Positions 17,823-26,506 of a DNA stretch of 64,000 nt are shown here, in pieces. Origin of the DNA: JASGCP01 sp965263285 (GTDB taxonomy: Bacteria > Bacteroidota > Bacteroidia > Chitinophagales > Chitinophagaceae); the NCBI GenBank assembly GCA_965263285.1, contig CBDHHD010000016.1:1364001-1428000 (forward strand), written 5' to 3'. Below the pieces are notes generated by a model. It did no database searches. It had not been told where the DNA came from and saw only the letters and a program-made list of their open reading frames with translations. Within the stretch, counting starts at the first letter, position 1; every line of letters starts with the position of its first letter. The position numbers and the translations under genes are program-made.

Positions 17823-18281
17823 ATGAATAAAAAAAAGTGCTCTTTTTGTGGTTCAGAAACTACAATAAAATATGGTAAATTTAAGAATTTAACTAAATGG
17901 AAATGCATTCCATGTAATAGGCAATTTACTGATTCGTCTAAATGTATTGATATTAAAAATATATGGGTAGACTATACTAGAGGTAAACAAACTTATGTTC
18001 AACTTGCCCAAAAATATAATTGTTCAACGAAAACAATACAACGAAAATTAGATACTATTAAGCCAGTTATGGAAAAAACTTTTAACAAAGTCGCTAATGT
18101 AATTATGGATATCACTTACTTTGGTAGAAATTTTGGAGTAATGGTATTTAAAGATAGTATTTCGTCTCAGATATTACTCAAAAAATATGTTCATACAGAG
18201 ACAAACTACGATTATCTAGAAGGTGTCAAAGAAATAGTACGAAGAGGTATTTGTGTTCAATGTATTATTTGGGGAGTATAA
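17823..18281 (+). pseudogene. IS256-family transposase, zinc-binding variant, truncated
   Basis: The N-terminal zinc ribbon has CSFCGS and CIPCNRQF. It is followed by a helix-turn-helix-like YVQLAQKYNCSTKTIQRKL and the first catalytic region VIMDITYFGRNFGVMVFKD. This is the layout of the Zn-binding variant of IS256-like transposases. The normal protein is about 300 residues, whereas this one ends at 152 where a tandemly duplicated segment begins. The second and third catalytic acids are missing. Confidence 0.75.
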
Positions 18282-18714
18282 AAAAGATTGTGTAAATAGA
18301 TGTCATGTTTCACATGGTTATATCCAAATAGGTAATAAATTTTTAATCAACAATGCTATAAAACATGACAACTAATAACTAACAACTTGACCCGCAAAAT
18401 TGCATAAGAGAATTAGCATCAGCTCCACACATCAAAGTGCATGGTTTTAATGCTATACCTATACACATCGCACCTAATGATGCAACTATATACCATTGAA
18501 GTGCATTGCAATTACAACCTTCCCATTGAGCCTGAGTAAACAAACCAGCACACTTAGAAGGCATATTTCTGCTATTTGCACCTATTATGTTTTTTAAATC
18601 AGTTCTCTTTAAAGAAAAACCTAAATTTTGGAATTTATTTTTCATAAAAATTTGTTTTATATAGATTAAAAAATATGGTATAACGATTTTTTTAGTGAGC
18701 GATCACTAAAGATA
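18271..18714. repeat. Tandem ~445-bp duplication, unit 1
   Basis: The segment from GGGAGTATAAAAAAGATTGT to the ISL3 left-end stub (GGTATAACGATTTTTTTAGT at 18677) is repeated at once from 18716 to about 19150. Each unit holds one cysteine-rich peptide gene, its 3' flank and an ISL3 end. The units differ by only a few bases. Confidence 0.85.
18379..18645 (-). CDS. Cysteine-rich peptide with bacteriocin-like leader, copy 2
   Basis: 88 residues. Leader MKNKFQNLGFSLKRTDLKNI then IGA, and a core with eight cysteines ending CGSSC. It is identical to copy 3 except for NSRN in place of NSGN just after the leader. The ISL3 end stub sits about 30 bases upstream of the start, so the original promoter has probably been replaced. 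As in all copies, a segment downstream reads convergently as a 24-codon tail ending NNAIKHDN. Confidence 0.6.
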   Translation of the reverse strand: MKNKFQNLGFSLKRTDLKNIIGANSRNMPSKCAGLFTQAQWEGCNCNALQWYIVASLGAMCIGIALKPCTLMCGADANSLMQFCGSSC

Positions 18715-18715
18715 A

Positions 18716-19150
18716 GGGAGTATAAAAAAGATTGTGTAAATAGATGTCATGTTTCACATGGTTATATCCAAATAGGTAATAAATTTTTAATCAACAATGC
18801 TATAAAACATGACAACTAATAACTAACAACTTGACCCGCAAAATTGCATAAGAGAATTAGCATCAGCTCCACACATCAAAGTGCATGGTTTTAATGCTAT
18901 ACCTATACACATCGCACCTAATGATGCAACTATATACCATTGAAGTGCATTGCAATTACAACCTTCCCATTGAGCCTGAGTAAACAAACCAGCACACTTA
19001 GAAGGCATATTTCCGCTATTTGCACCTATTATGTTTTTTAAATCAGTTCTCTTTAAAGAAAAACCTAAATTTTGGAATTTATTTTTCATAAAATTTTGTT
19101 TTATATAGATTAAAAAATATGGTATAACGATTTTTTTAGTGAGCGATAAC
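18716..19150. repeat. Tandem ~445-bp duplication, unit 2
   Basis: Second unit of the duplication that starts at 18271. Its ISL3 left end (19121) belongs to the longer ISL3 copy that follows, whereas in unit 1 only about 37 bases of that end remain. This shows that the duplication happened after the ISL3 insertion. Confidence 0.8.
18823..19089 (-). CDS. Cysteine-rich peptide with bacteriocin-like leader, copy 3
   Basis: 88 residues, same architecture as copies 1 and 2: Lys/Leu-rich leader ending KNIIGA, then an eight-cysteine core with a short hydrophobic centre (YIVASLGAMCIGIAL). Hydrophobicity plus paired cysteines would suit a disulfide-bonded or thioether-modified secreted peptide. This is inferred from pattern only. 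Confidence 0.6.
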   Translation of the reverse strand: MKNKFQNLGFSLKRTDLKNIIGANSGNMPSKCAGLFTQAQWEGCNCNALQWYIVASLGAMCIGIALKPCTLMCGADANSLMQFCGSSC

Positions 19151-20438
19151 TAAAGATAATATATTTTTTTTAAAAAAACAAATATATTTTTTAAAAATAT
19201 ATAATTATGCAATTAAACAAATTTGTGTCAGAAATATTAAATTATGGACAAGAATGGAAAGTAAATAAGATTGATAAAGATTGATGATAATTTAGTTATT
19301 AATATACATGTGAGTTATGTTGAAGATACATACACTATGGGGGATGGCGAACAATATAAAGTGTACGATTTTTCACCCGTTAGACAATGGCAACATCTTT
19401 CTATATTAGAATACGCAACATATATTCATTGTAAATTGCCAAGAATAGTTACGGGAGATAAAAAAGTAAAAGTTGTTTTACCTCCCTGGGCAGAAGCGTA
19501 TGTTAGTTATACTAGACTATTTTCATTATTTGTTATACAGTTATTGCAAGTGATTCAAGAACAAAAAATGGTAGCGACATTGTGTAAAACCACAGAAACA
19601 ATTGTAAGAAGCATAATGAATAATGCTGTTGAAAAAGCATTAGAATTTAAAGAACCTGAAACGAATTTAAGCCATATAAGTTTAGATGAGAAAGCATGTA
19701 GCAATGGGCATAGTTATGCAACCATTATGATTGATAATATGGAAGGTAAGGTTTTAGAAGTTGTAAAAGGAAGAGATGAAGAAGAAGTGAAGTTGTTATA
19801 TAATCAGGTTACAGGTAAAGAAAAAGATGAAAACATAAAAGTAGTAAGTATGGATATGTGGAGGCCATTCATCAATGCCACACAAGAATCGGCTCCTAAT
19901 AGTTATATTTGTTTTGATAAATTTCATATTTTTAAATACTTAAGTGATGCTATTAATTCAATCAGGAAGTATGAATTAAAACATTATCCTAAAGGCGAAA
20001 TATTCAAAAAAGCCAAATACACTTTACTAAAGAATAAGGAGAATAGGACTCCTAAACAAGACTTACAATTTAAACAAATTGATTATGAGAACTTTGAAGC
20101 GGCTAAAATATGGAAAGTGCGAGAGAATTTAAAATATGTATGGGAATCAACAAGTGCAGACGAGTTAGTTAATCATATGAATAAGTGGCTTGAAGATGCA
20201 TACAAGATTTCAAATAAATACTTAAATAATGTACTCCAAATGATATGTAACCACATTGATGGCATTTGCAACTCAATATTATTAAAAATAAATAATGGAT
20301 TTCATGAACAATGTAATGCAAAGATTCAAAGACTATTAATTAAGGCACGGGGATTTAAAAGTTTTGAAAGATTTAGGATTAATACTTTGTTCTATTTCGG
20401 TAAACTTAAATTGGTCCCATAAAAAAAATCGTTATACC
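19121..20438 (+). mobile_element. ISL3-family insertion sequence, full length
   Basis: 1318 bp with terminal inverted repeats GGTATAACGATTTTTTT at 19121 and its inverse ending at 20438. Left flank AAAAATAT and right flank AAAATTTT do not form a clear duplication. It carries the transposase listed below. The left end is the same sequence found on the frame-1 palindromic elements. Confidence 0.85.
19207..20422 (+). pseudogene. ISL3-family transposase with 1-bp frameshift
   Basis: The natural start is probably the ATG at 19207 (MQLNKFVSEILNYGQEWKVN). An extra T near 19285 puts it out of frame with the long downstream frame, which is open from a TTG at 19271 for 383 residues. The catalytic region has LSHISLDEKACSNGHSYATI and VVSMDMWRPFINATQESAPN, the first two acidic blocks of ISL3 DDE transposases, plus CFDKFHIFKYL. 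The copy at 49.4 kb lacks the extra T and reads straight through (KIDKDDDNLVIN), so the ancestral gene was one frame of about 405 residues. Whether the shorter product or slippage still gives activity is unknown. Confidence 0.8.
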
Positions 20439-20445
20439 AAAATTT

Positions 20446-20700
20446 TAGTCTAAAAGCGGCTAAATCCTTTTTTAAGGTGCTAAGAGGTTTTTAATAAATG
20501 GTAACTACTCATGTATAGGTTCATACTCGTTTTTTATATCTTTTTCTTTCTTTTGTCTTGATACAAAAGAAAGAAAAATAATTGCTTTTTTTCTGTAAAG
20601 TCAATGCTACAAAGGCGTTCCACAGATTTTATCGTTAAATTTCATAGGAAGATCCGTTATAATTGTATTTCTCGTAGCACCTGAAAAAAGGATGTAGCCA
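20446..20700 (+). repeat. ~215-bp direct repeat, right copy, with palindrome-family ends
   Basis: Starts at TTTTAGTCTAAAAGCGGCTA and matches 16432-16643. It continues to AGCACCTGAAAAAAGGATGT at about 20698, which is the inverse of its own start. It is thus a ~245-bp variant of the inner palindrome family. It abuts the right end of the ISL3 element. Confidence 0.75.
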
Positions 20701-20783
20701 TTGGTTGGCTATTTTTTGTAGTATTATTTTATTAATAAAAAATGTTTCTTTATAGCTAATGTTAATAGACTTGAGGAGTAATT

Positions 20784-21653
20784 TTAAAATGCTACAATTT
20801 TATCGGCTAATAGAGAAAATAATATAACTGGTAAATAAATATAACTGCTAAACATAATCCATCGGGCAGATGTGATATCCATTTTTATGTATAGTCGAAT
20901 ACAAAGAAAGAGGATAAATACATTACCTATAAATAGAATGCAGGCACTATATATGCCACTCATACCTGAAAAATAGGGTAAGAGCCCAATAGGTATCATA
21001 ATAAAGCTATAAGTAATTGCACGCAAAGCGGTGTTTTTTGTAGGAGCCCCCATATTAGGGAGGAGTTTAAATCCTGCTTTTTTGTAGTCGTTATGGGCCA
21101 CCCAAGCAATAGCCCAAAAATGTGGAAATTGCCAAAAAAATTGAATTAAAAATAAAATCCATCCTCCTATGCTCCATTGTCCTGTAGCGGCAATCCATCC
21201 TATTAAGCAGGGGAGTGCACCTGGAATGCCTCCTATAAGTACAGAAACAGAGCTCACTTTTTTTAGGGGTGTATATACAAAGGCATACAAACAAATGCTT
21301 ACAAGAGAGAGTAATGCCGCATACCCATTAAACCAATGCCACATTAAACCAATTCCAATAACACCAGACATCCATGCGAAGATAGATGCTTCTAATTCAC
21401 TCATTCGTTTTGCCGCTAATGGTCGATTGGCTGTTCGTTTCATTAAAGCATCGGTGTCTACTTCTAAAATTTGATTAATAGCATTGGCACAAGCGGTAAC
21501 TAAAAAACCTGATAAAAACAATTTGCTTATTTCTATCCAATTAATATTAATAATATTAGGAGCTAATAAATAACAAATAACACTAGAGAAAACTACGGTA
21601 AAACTCAATGTAAATTTTACTAGCTCTTTATAATCTTTTAATTTTTGTAACAT
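20784..21653 (-). CDS. ctaB: Protoheme IX farnesyltransferase (heme O synthase)
   Basis: UbiA-family prenyltransferase, 289 residues, about eight to nine membrane helices. It joins farnesyl diphosphate to heme B to make heme O for terminal oxidases. The first Asp-rich region is NQILEVDTDALMKRTANRPL (60-79) and the YTPLKKVSSVSVLIGGIPGA segment is diagnostic for the heme O subfamily. WQFPHFWAIAW near residue 173 is also conserved. No oxidase genes lie next to it here. Transcription appears monocistronic on the minus strand. Confidence 0.95.
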   Translation of the reverse strand: MLQKLKDYKELVKFTLSFTVVFSSVICYLLAPNIININWIEISKLFLSGFLVTACANAINQILEVDTDALMKRTANRPLAAKRMSELEASIFAWMSGVIGIGLMWHWFNGYAALLSLVSICLYAFVYTPLKKVSSVSVLIGGIPGALPCLIGWIAATGQWSIGGWILFLIQFFWQFPHFWAIAWVAHNDYKKAGFKLLPNMGAPTKNTALRAITYSFIMIPIGLLPYFSGMSGIYSACILFIGNVFILFLCIRLYIKMDITSARWIMFSSYIYLPVILFSLLADKIVAF

Positions 21654-21735
21654 AAATAAAAATCAACCTTGTTTTAAAAGGTAAAGGTAAAGATATAGTA
21701 GTTTATTTTTTAATAAAATAAAAAATGAATAGTAG

Positions 21736-21894
21736 ACTACATCTTTTTTTGAAGTGCAGGGCGGATCTTTGTGTTTTGTAACGCTCTATTATTTGCAAGA
21801 TGTTATTTATATAGGAGTAGTTATGAAAGTTTGTGTAAAATATATCATAATGGTCATATTTTTATTTTACTTAGTACCTGAAAAAAAGACCTAG
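21736..21894. repeat. Degenerate palindrome-family copy
   Basis: Ends GACTACATCTTTTTTTGAAG and GTACCTGAAAAAAAGACCTAGCC are inverse to each other and match the inner element ends. The interior has mostly decayed, leaving a GTAACGCTCT fragment near 21778. Confidence 0.65.
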
Positions 21895-21923
21895 CCTATT
21901 ATAAAAAATATCTTTTAACATTG

Positions 21924-21931
21924 TATCTTTG
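21924..21931 (+). promoter_or_regulatory. Putative Bacteroidota -7 box for adk
   Basis: TATCTTTG fits the TAnnTTTG consensus and lies about 45 bases before the adk start. A clear TTG -33 box is not obvious. Confidence 0.45.
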
Positions 21932-21975
21932 CTATTTTATTATTTTTTATAGATGAAACTAATAAAACAGATAGA

Positions 21976-22551
21976 ATGAAGAATATTATATTATTTGGTC
22001 CCCCTGGTTCAGGAAAAGGAACTCAAGGTGAGAAATTAAAAGAAAGATTTGGATTAGTGCATATTAGTACGGGTGATATTCTTAGAAATGAAGTAGCGCA
22101 AGGTACTGTTTTAGGAATAGAGGTTAAATCTTTAATGGATGCAGGTGTTTTAGTGCCTGATTCTTTAGTAACTTCTATACTTAAAGAGCAAATTGTTGTA
22201 CATCAATCTGATACATCCTCTAAAAATGGTTTTTTGTTTGATGGGTTTCCAAGAACAAAAGCCCAGTGTGAAGCATTGGATAATTTATTAACTAAAATGG
22301 GTTTGTCGATTGATAAGGTTATTTCATTAGAAGTATCTACAAATGAATTAGTTCAACGATTACTAAGAAGAGGTAAGGAAAGTAATAGAGCCGATGATCA
22401 TAATTTACAAGTGATTGAATCGAGAATAGAAGAGTATAATAATAAAACAACAGCGGTGTTGTTACATTATGAACAACAACGTAAAGTTGCACGAGTGTCT
22501 GGTACGGGTAATATAGATGATATATTTAATCAGATTTGTAAAGTACTATAA
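21976..22551 (+). CDS. adk: Adenylate kinase
   Basis: 191 residues. Converts AMP and ATP to two ADP in the cytosol. P-loop GPPGSGKGTQ (8-17), AMP-binding STGDILRNE (31-39) and the DGFPRTKAQ motif near residue 91. The LID segment after RLLRRGKE is the short type without zinc ligands, which accounts for the short length. It is followed after two bases by tadA. Confidence 0.97.
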   Translation: MKNIILFGPPGSGKGTQGEKLKERFGLVHISTGDILRNEVAQGTVLGIEVKSLMDAGVLVPDSLVTSILKEQIVVHQSDTSSKNGFLFDGFPRTKAQCEALDNLLTKMGLSIDKVISLEVSTNELVQRLLRRGKESNRADDHNLQVIESRIEEYNNKTTAVLLHYEQQRKVARVSGTGNIDDIFNQICKVL

Positions 22552-22553
22552 TC

Positions 22554-22997
22554 ATGGGTGGAGATGAGCATGATATGAAATGGATGGCGATGGCATTAGC
22601 ACAAGCACATCTTGCTTTTGATATGAATGAAGTGCCTATTGGAGCGGTAATAGTAACCGAAAATAAATGCTTATCAGCAACGCATAATTTAGTAGAGCAT
22701 TATAAAGATGCAACAGCGCATGCCGAGTTGTTAGCTATTCAACAAGCTTGTAAGATATTAGGAGTAAAATATTTGTTTGATGCAACTCTTTTTGTTACGG
22801 TAGAACCTTGCATGATGTGTGCCAGTGCACTTTATTGGGTAAAGATAAAGAGAGTAGTGTATGCGACAAGTGATACAAATGTCAATAGCTTGGCTTATGC
22901 TTGTCAGCGATATCATCCTAAAACAATGGTAGAATCTGGTTTATGTAAAGAAGAAGCGTCTAATTTAATGAAAGAGTTTTTTAAGAAATTGAGATAG
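22554..22997 (+). CDS. tadA: tRNA-specific adenosine deaminase
   Basis: 147 residues. Zinc-dependent deaminase that makes inosine at the wobble position of tRNA-Arg. Zinc/catalytic motifs: HAE (H56, E58) and PCMMC (C86, C89). A start at the ATG at 22575 (MKWMAMALAQAHLAF) is also likely, since GGTGGAGATGAG just before it would be a strong ribosome binding site and the first seven residues are not family-like. Co-transcribed with adk. Confidence 0.92.
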   Translation: MGGDEHDMKWMAMALAQAHLAFDMNEVPIGAVIVTENKCLSATHNLVEHYKDATAHAELLAIQQACKILGVKYLFDATLFVTVEPCMMCASALYWVKIKRVVYATSDTNVNSLAYACQRYHPKTMVESGLCKEEASNLMKEFFKKLR

Positions 22998-23322
22998 GGA
23001 ATGTTAAAATGAAGCCTGTGGATAAAGGGAGCTGAGAAGCTCGTTGTGTATATTTATTATTTGCCTTTAGATTTGATATTCTTGTCTTTTTATAAAGATA
23101 AAAGAAAGCGAATAATAAATATATATTGATTACAAGTTATTAATAGATGAGAACTTTAATTATGTTTCTCCACTTTGCCCACCTTAAAATATTATTTAAA
23201 AGATTCAAGTAATAAGTGCAACTTTTTTATTGCACTTAAATTTTTAATTCATGATAAAATTTACAACCGAACTATTTAAAAATACAAAATTCTATTACCC
23301 AGCAACTCAAAAAAAGATGTGG
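22998..23322. repeat. Degenerate palindromic repeat region upstream of tRNA-Lys
   Basis: An inverted pair (TATATTTATTATT near 23047 and AATAATAAATATA near 23113) encloses a shorter hairpin. At 23296-23322 is a clear inner-element end, CAGCAACTCAAAAAAAGATG, then TGGCC. Near 23205 lies a divergent copy of the GTGCAACTTTTT dispersed repeat. No gene. Confidence 0.55.
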
Positions 23323-23373
23323 CCAAAAAACAGGATGTATTTTTATTTCCTAAAATAAAACTATTATAAAAAT

Positions 23374-23403
23374 TTGTAACTTAAATAATTTTAGTTAATT
23401 TTG
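23374..23403 (+). promoter_or_regulatory. Promoter of tRNA-Lys
   Basis: TTG at 23374-23376, a 19-base spacer, then TAATTTTG at 23396-23403. This matches the Bacteroidota TTG-N(~19)-TAnnTTTG pattern and lies 21 bases before the tRNA. Confidence 0.65.
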
Positions 23404-23424
23404 CAACCCTATTATAATGTACTT

Positions 23425-23497
23425 GATTCCGTAGCTCAGTTGGTAGAGCATAACACTTTTAATGTTAGGGTCCTGGGTTCGAGTCCCAGCGGGATCA
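23425..23497 (+). tRNA. tRNA-Lys (anticodon TTT)
   Basis: A 73-base cloverleaf. Acceptor arms GATTCCG / CGGGATC, D-loop AGTTGGTA, anticodon stem TAACA / TGTTA around the loop CTTTTAA (anticodon TTT), T-arm CTGGG TTCGAGT CCCAG, discriminator A. CCA is not encoded. Confidence 0.95.
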
Positions 23498-23747
23498 CAA
23501 TAGCCATAAAATTTCAACAATATTTTAGTACTGAGTACTAAACAATTATAAACAGAAAATAAGTGTACTCTTTTTAGATACTAAACATAATGTAAGTTTA
23601 GTTATTTATCTGTTATAATTATGTTTTATTATGATATAGTATAATTGTATTCTCTTCTCTTAATAAGTAATGAGTCCTATTATAAATTAATTACAATTCA
23701 TGAATTGTATTAATTTTGCTTATTAATAAAAAATTAACTTATACATA

Positions 23748-26492
23748 ATGAAAGATATTTCTTTTATTCTTAGTTCGTCTCCTGAATATATAGAAAATAT
23801 ATATCAGTTATATATTAATAATCCCGATCAAGTAGATATTGAATTTCGTAATTTTTTTGCCGGTTTTGATTTTGCTATTAATCAATATGGTCAGAAGAAC
23901 CAATTAAACACAAACGCTGAGACATTAACAAAAGATATTATATTAAAAGAAATGAATGTGTATAGATTAATTAGTGCCTATAGAAGTAGAGGCCACTTAG
24001 TATCTAAAACAAATCCTATTCGTCCCCGTAAAGATAGAGGAGCAAAATTATCACATCAAGATTATGGTTTAACAGATAGTGACTTGAATCAATCTTTTTT
24101 TGTAGGAGAAAAAATAGGTTTAGGAAAAACTACTTTAAAAGAGATTATTTCATTTTTACAACAAACGTACACAGGTTCTGTTGGTATTGAGTATACTTAC
24201 ATTAATGAAAAAGAAAAAATACAATGGTTACATAATGAGTTTGAGAAAAAGTTCATACAACCCATTTCATTTGAAAAGCGAAAAAGAATCCTCAGTAAAT
24301 TAAATCAAAGTGTATTGTTTGAAAAATTTCTCAATACAAAATTTGTAGGCCAAAAAAGATTTTCGTTAGAGGGGGGAGAAAACACGATACCTGCATTAGA
24401 TGAAATTATTCAAACAGCTGCACAATACAATGTAGAAGAAGTAGTAATAGGCATGGCACATAGAGGAAGGCTCAATGTATTAGCTAATATTATGCATAAA
24501 ACATACGAAGAAATATTTAGTGAGTTTACAGGCAAAGCTGCTATTGATGAAACCATGGGAAGTGGTGATGTAAAATACCATTTAGGATATTCAAGCATCT
24601 ATCAAGCCGAGTGCAATAAAGATGTTGTGTTACAACTAATTAATAATCCTTCTCATTTAGAAACTGTAAATGCAGTAGCAATAGGATATGCACGGTCTAA
24701 GACAGATCAGTTATATCAAAATAATTACACCAAGGTTCTTCCCATTCTTATTCATGGGGATGCTTCGTTAGCAGGACAAGGTATTGTATACGAATTATTA
24801 CAAATGTATGGTTTAAAAGGATATCAAGTAGGGGGCACTATTCATTTTGTTATTAATAATCAAATAGGCTTTACAACAGACTTCGAGGATGCCAGAAGTT
24901 CAAATTATTGTACTTCTCTCTCTGCCATTACCCAATCTCCTGTTTTTCATGTAAATGGCGATGATGCTGAAGCTATTGCTAAATGTGCAAATATTGCTAC
25001 TCGATATCGTCAAGAATTTGGATGTGATGTATTTATTGATATGTTGTGTTACCGAAAACATGGACATAACGAAGGTGATGATCCTAAATACACCCAGCCA
25101 TGGTTATATAAATTAATTGCCGATCATCCAGATCCAAGAGCCATTTACACTGAATTCTTAGTTAACCATGTAGAACCAAAAGTGCAAGCATTAGCAAAAG
25201 AAATGGAACAATCATTTTGGAATGATCTACAAGATAGACTAGAAGAGGTAAAACAACATCCTATTCCTTATACTTATCAAAAACCGGAAGAAGAATGGAA
25301 AAAGTTAAAAAAAGCAACAGAAAAAGATTTCTATTCTTCTCCTAATACTGCTATTTCTAAAGAGAGATTGGTACCACTAGTTTACAAAATACTTTCGTAT
25401 CCTACTTCGTTTATTCCCTTACAAAAAGTAGATAAACTATTACAAGAGAAAAAGACCTTATTCCAAAATGAACAAAAAATAGATTGGGCAACAGGAGAAT
25501 TATTAGCTTATGCGTCTCTATTAGAAGAAAATAAGATAGTAAGGCTTAGTGGTGAAGATGTTGAACGAGGTACTTTTTCTCATCGCCATGTTATTATTCG
25601 TAACGAAGATAAGCAAGAATATAATAGATTAAGTAATATATCTCCATTGCAAGAGAAAGGTTTTTTTATCTATAATTCTCTTTTAAGTGAATATGCTGTA
25701 TTAGGTTACGAATTTGGCTATGCAATGGCAAATCCTAATGCACTCGTATTATGGGAGGCTCAATTTGGAGACTTTGCTAATGGAGCGCAAATTATTATTG
25801 ATCAATATATTTCTTCTGCAGAAGAAAAATGGGGCAAAATGAATGGCATTGTGCTTCTGTTACCACATGGGTACGAAGGACAAGGACCAGAACATAGTAG
25901 CGCAAGAATAGAAAGATATCTTCAAATGTGCGCAGAACTAAATATGGTAGTAACCAATATTACGTCATCGGCTAATCTATTTCATGCATTAAGAAGACAG
26001 TTAGCTTGGAATTTTAGAAAACCCTTAATTATATTTACGCCTAAAGCAAATCTCCGTTCACCTTATACTTATAGCAGTGTAATAGAATTCACAACAGGTA
26101 AATTTCAAGAAATAATAGATGATAAAGATGCAGATGCTTCTATAGTTAAAAAAGTAATTTTTTGCTCAGGAAAAATATATTTTGAATTATTAGAAGAAAA
26201 AAATAAACAGGCAAGAAAAGATGTTGCATTAATTCGAATAGAACAAATCCATCCCTTTCCCATACATATCTTTACAGATCTATATCAAACTAAATATAAA
26301 TCTGCTCAATGGTTTTGGGTACAAGAAGAACCATTTAATATGGGAGCAGCGTCGTTTTTAAACATAAATATAAGAAATCAATTTAATTTTGGTATTATTG
26401 CACGAAAGGCTGCAGCTTCTACAGCAACCGGATATAATAAAATTCACCAACAAGAACAAAAAGAGATTATCGAAAAAGTATTTTCTATTTAA
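23748..26492 (+). CDS. sucA: 2-oxoglutarate dehydrogenase E1 component
   Basis: 914 residues. Thiamine-diphosphate-dependent decarboxylase of the 2-oxoglutarate dehydrogenase complex in the TCA cycle. GMAHRGRLNVLAN near residue 235 and the IHGDASLAGQGIVYE and YRKHGHNEGDDP motifs are characteristic. The C-terminal transketolase-like half includes LPHGYEGQGPEHSSARIERY. The N-terminal SAYRSRGHL is also typical. It is followed 14 bases later by sucB, so E1 and E2 form an operon. It is intact. Confidence 0.97.
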   Translation: MKDISFILSSSPEYIENIYQLYINNPDQVDIEFRNFFAGFDFAINQYGQKNQLNTNAETLTKDIILKEMNVYRLISAYRSRGHLVSKTNPIRPRKDRGAKLSHQDYGLTDSDLNQSFFVGEKIGLGKTTLKEIISFLQQTYTGSVGIEYTYINEKEKIQWLHNEFEKKFIQPISFEKRKRILSKLNQSVLFEKFLNTKFVGQKRFSLEGGENTIPALDEIIQTAAQYNVEEVVIGMAHRGRLNVLANIMHKTYEEIFSEFTGKAAIDETMGSGDVKYHLGYSSIYQAECNKDVVLQLINNPSHLETVNAVAIGYARSKTDQLYQNNYTKVLPILIHGDASLAGQGIVYELLQMYGLKGYQVGGTIHFVINNQIGFTTDFEDARSSNYCTSLSAITQSPVFHVNGDDAEAIAKCANIATRYRQEFGCDVFIDMLCYRKHGHNEGDDPKYTQPWLYKLIADHPDPRAIYTEFLVNHVEPKVQALAKEMEQSFWNDLQDRLEEVKQHPIPYTYQKPEEEWKKLKKATEKDFYSSPNTAISKERLVPLVYKILSYPTSFIPLQKVDKLLQEKKTLFQNEQKIDWATGELLAYASLLEENKIVRLSGEDVERGTFSHRHVIIRNEDKQEYNRLSNISPLQEKGFFIYNSLLSEYAVLGYEFGYAMANPNALVLWEAQFGDFANGAQIIIDQYISSAEEKWGKMNGIVLLLPHGYEGQGPEHSSARIERYLQMCAELNMVVTNITSSANLFHALRRQLAWNFRKPLIIFTPKANLRSPYTYSSVIEFTTGKFQEIIDDKDADASIVKKVIFCSGKIYFELLEEKNKQARKDVALIRIEQIHPFPIHIFTDLYQTKYKSAQWFWVQEEPFNMGAASFLNINIRNQFNFGIIARKAAASTATGYNKIHQQEQKEIIEKVFSI

Positions 26493-26506
26493 TAAAAATA
26501 TAATGT

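Noticed and set aside
16432..20700. CRISPR-like array in the repeated cluster
   Set aside because: Repeats are hundreds of bases long and carry genes. There is no short repeat/spacer pattern anywhere in the window.
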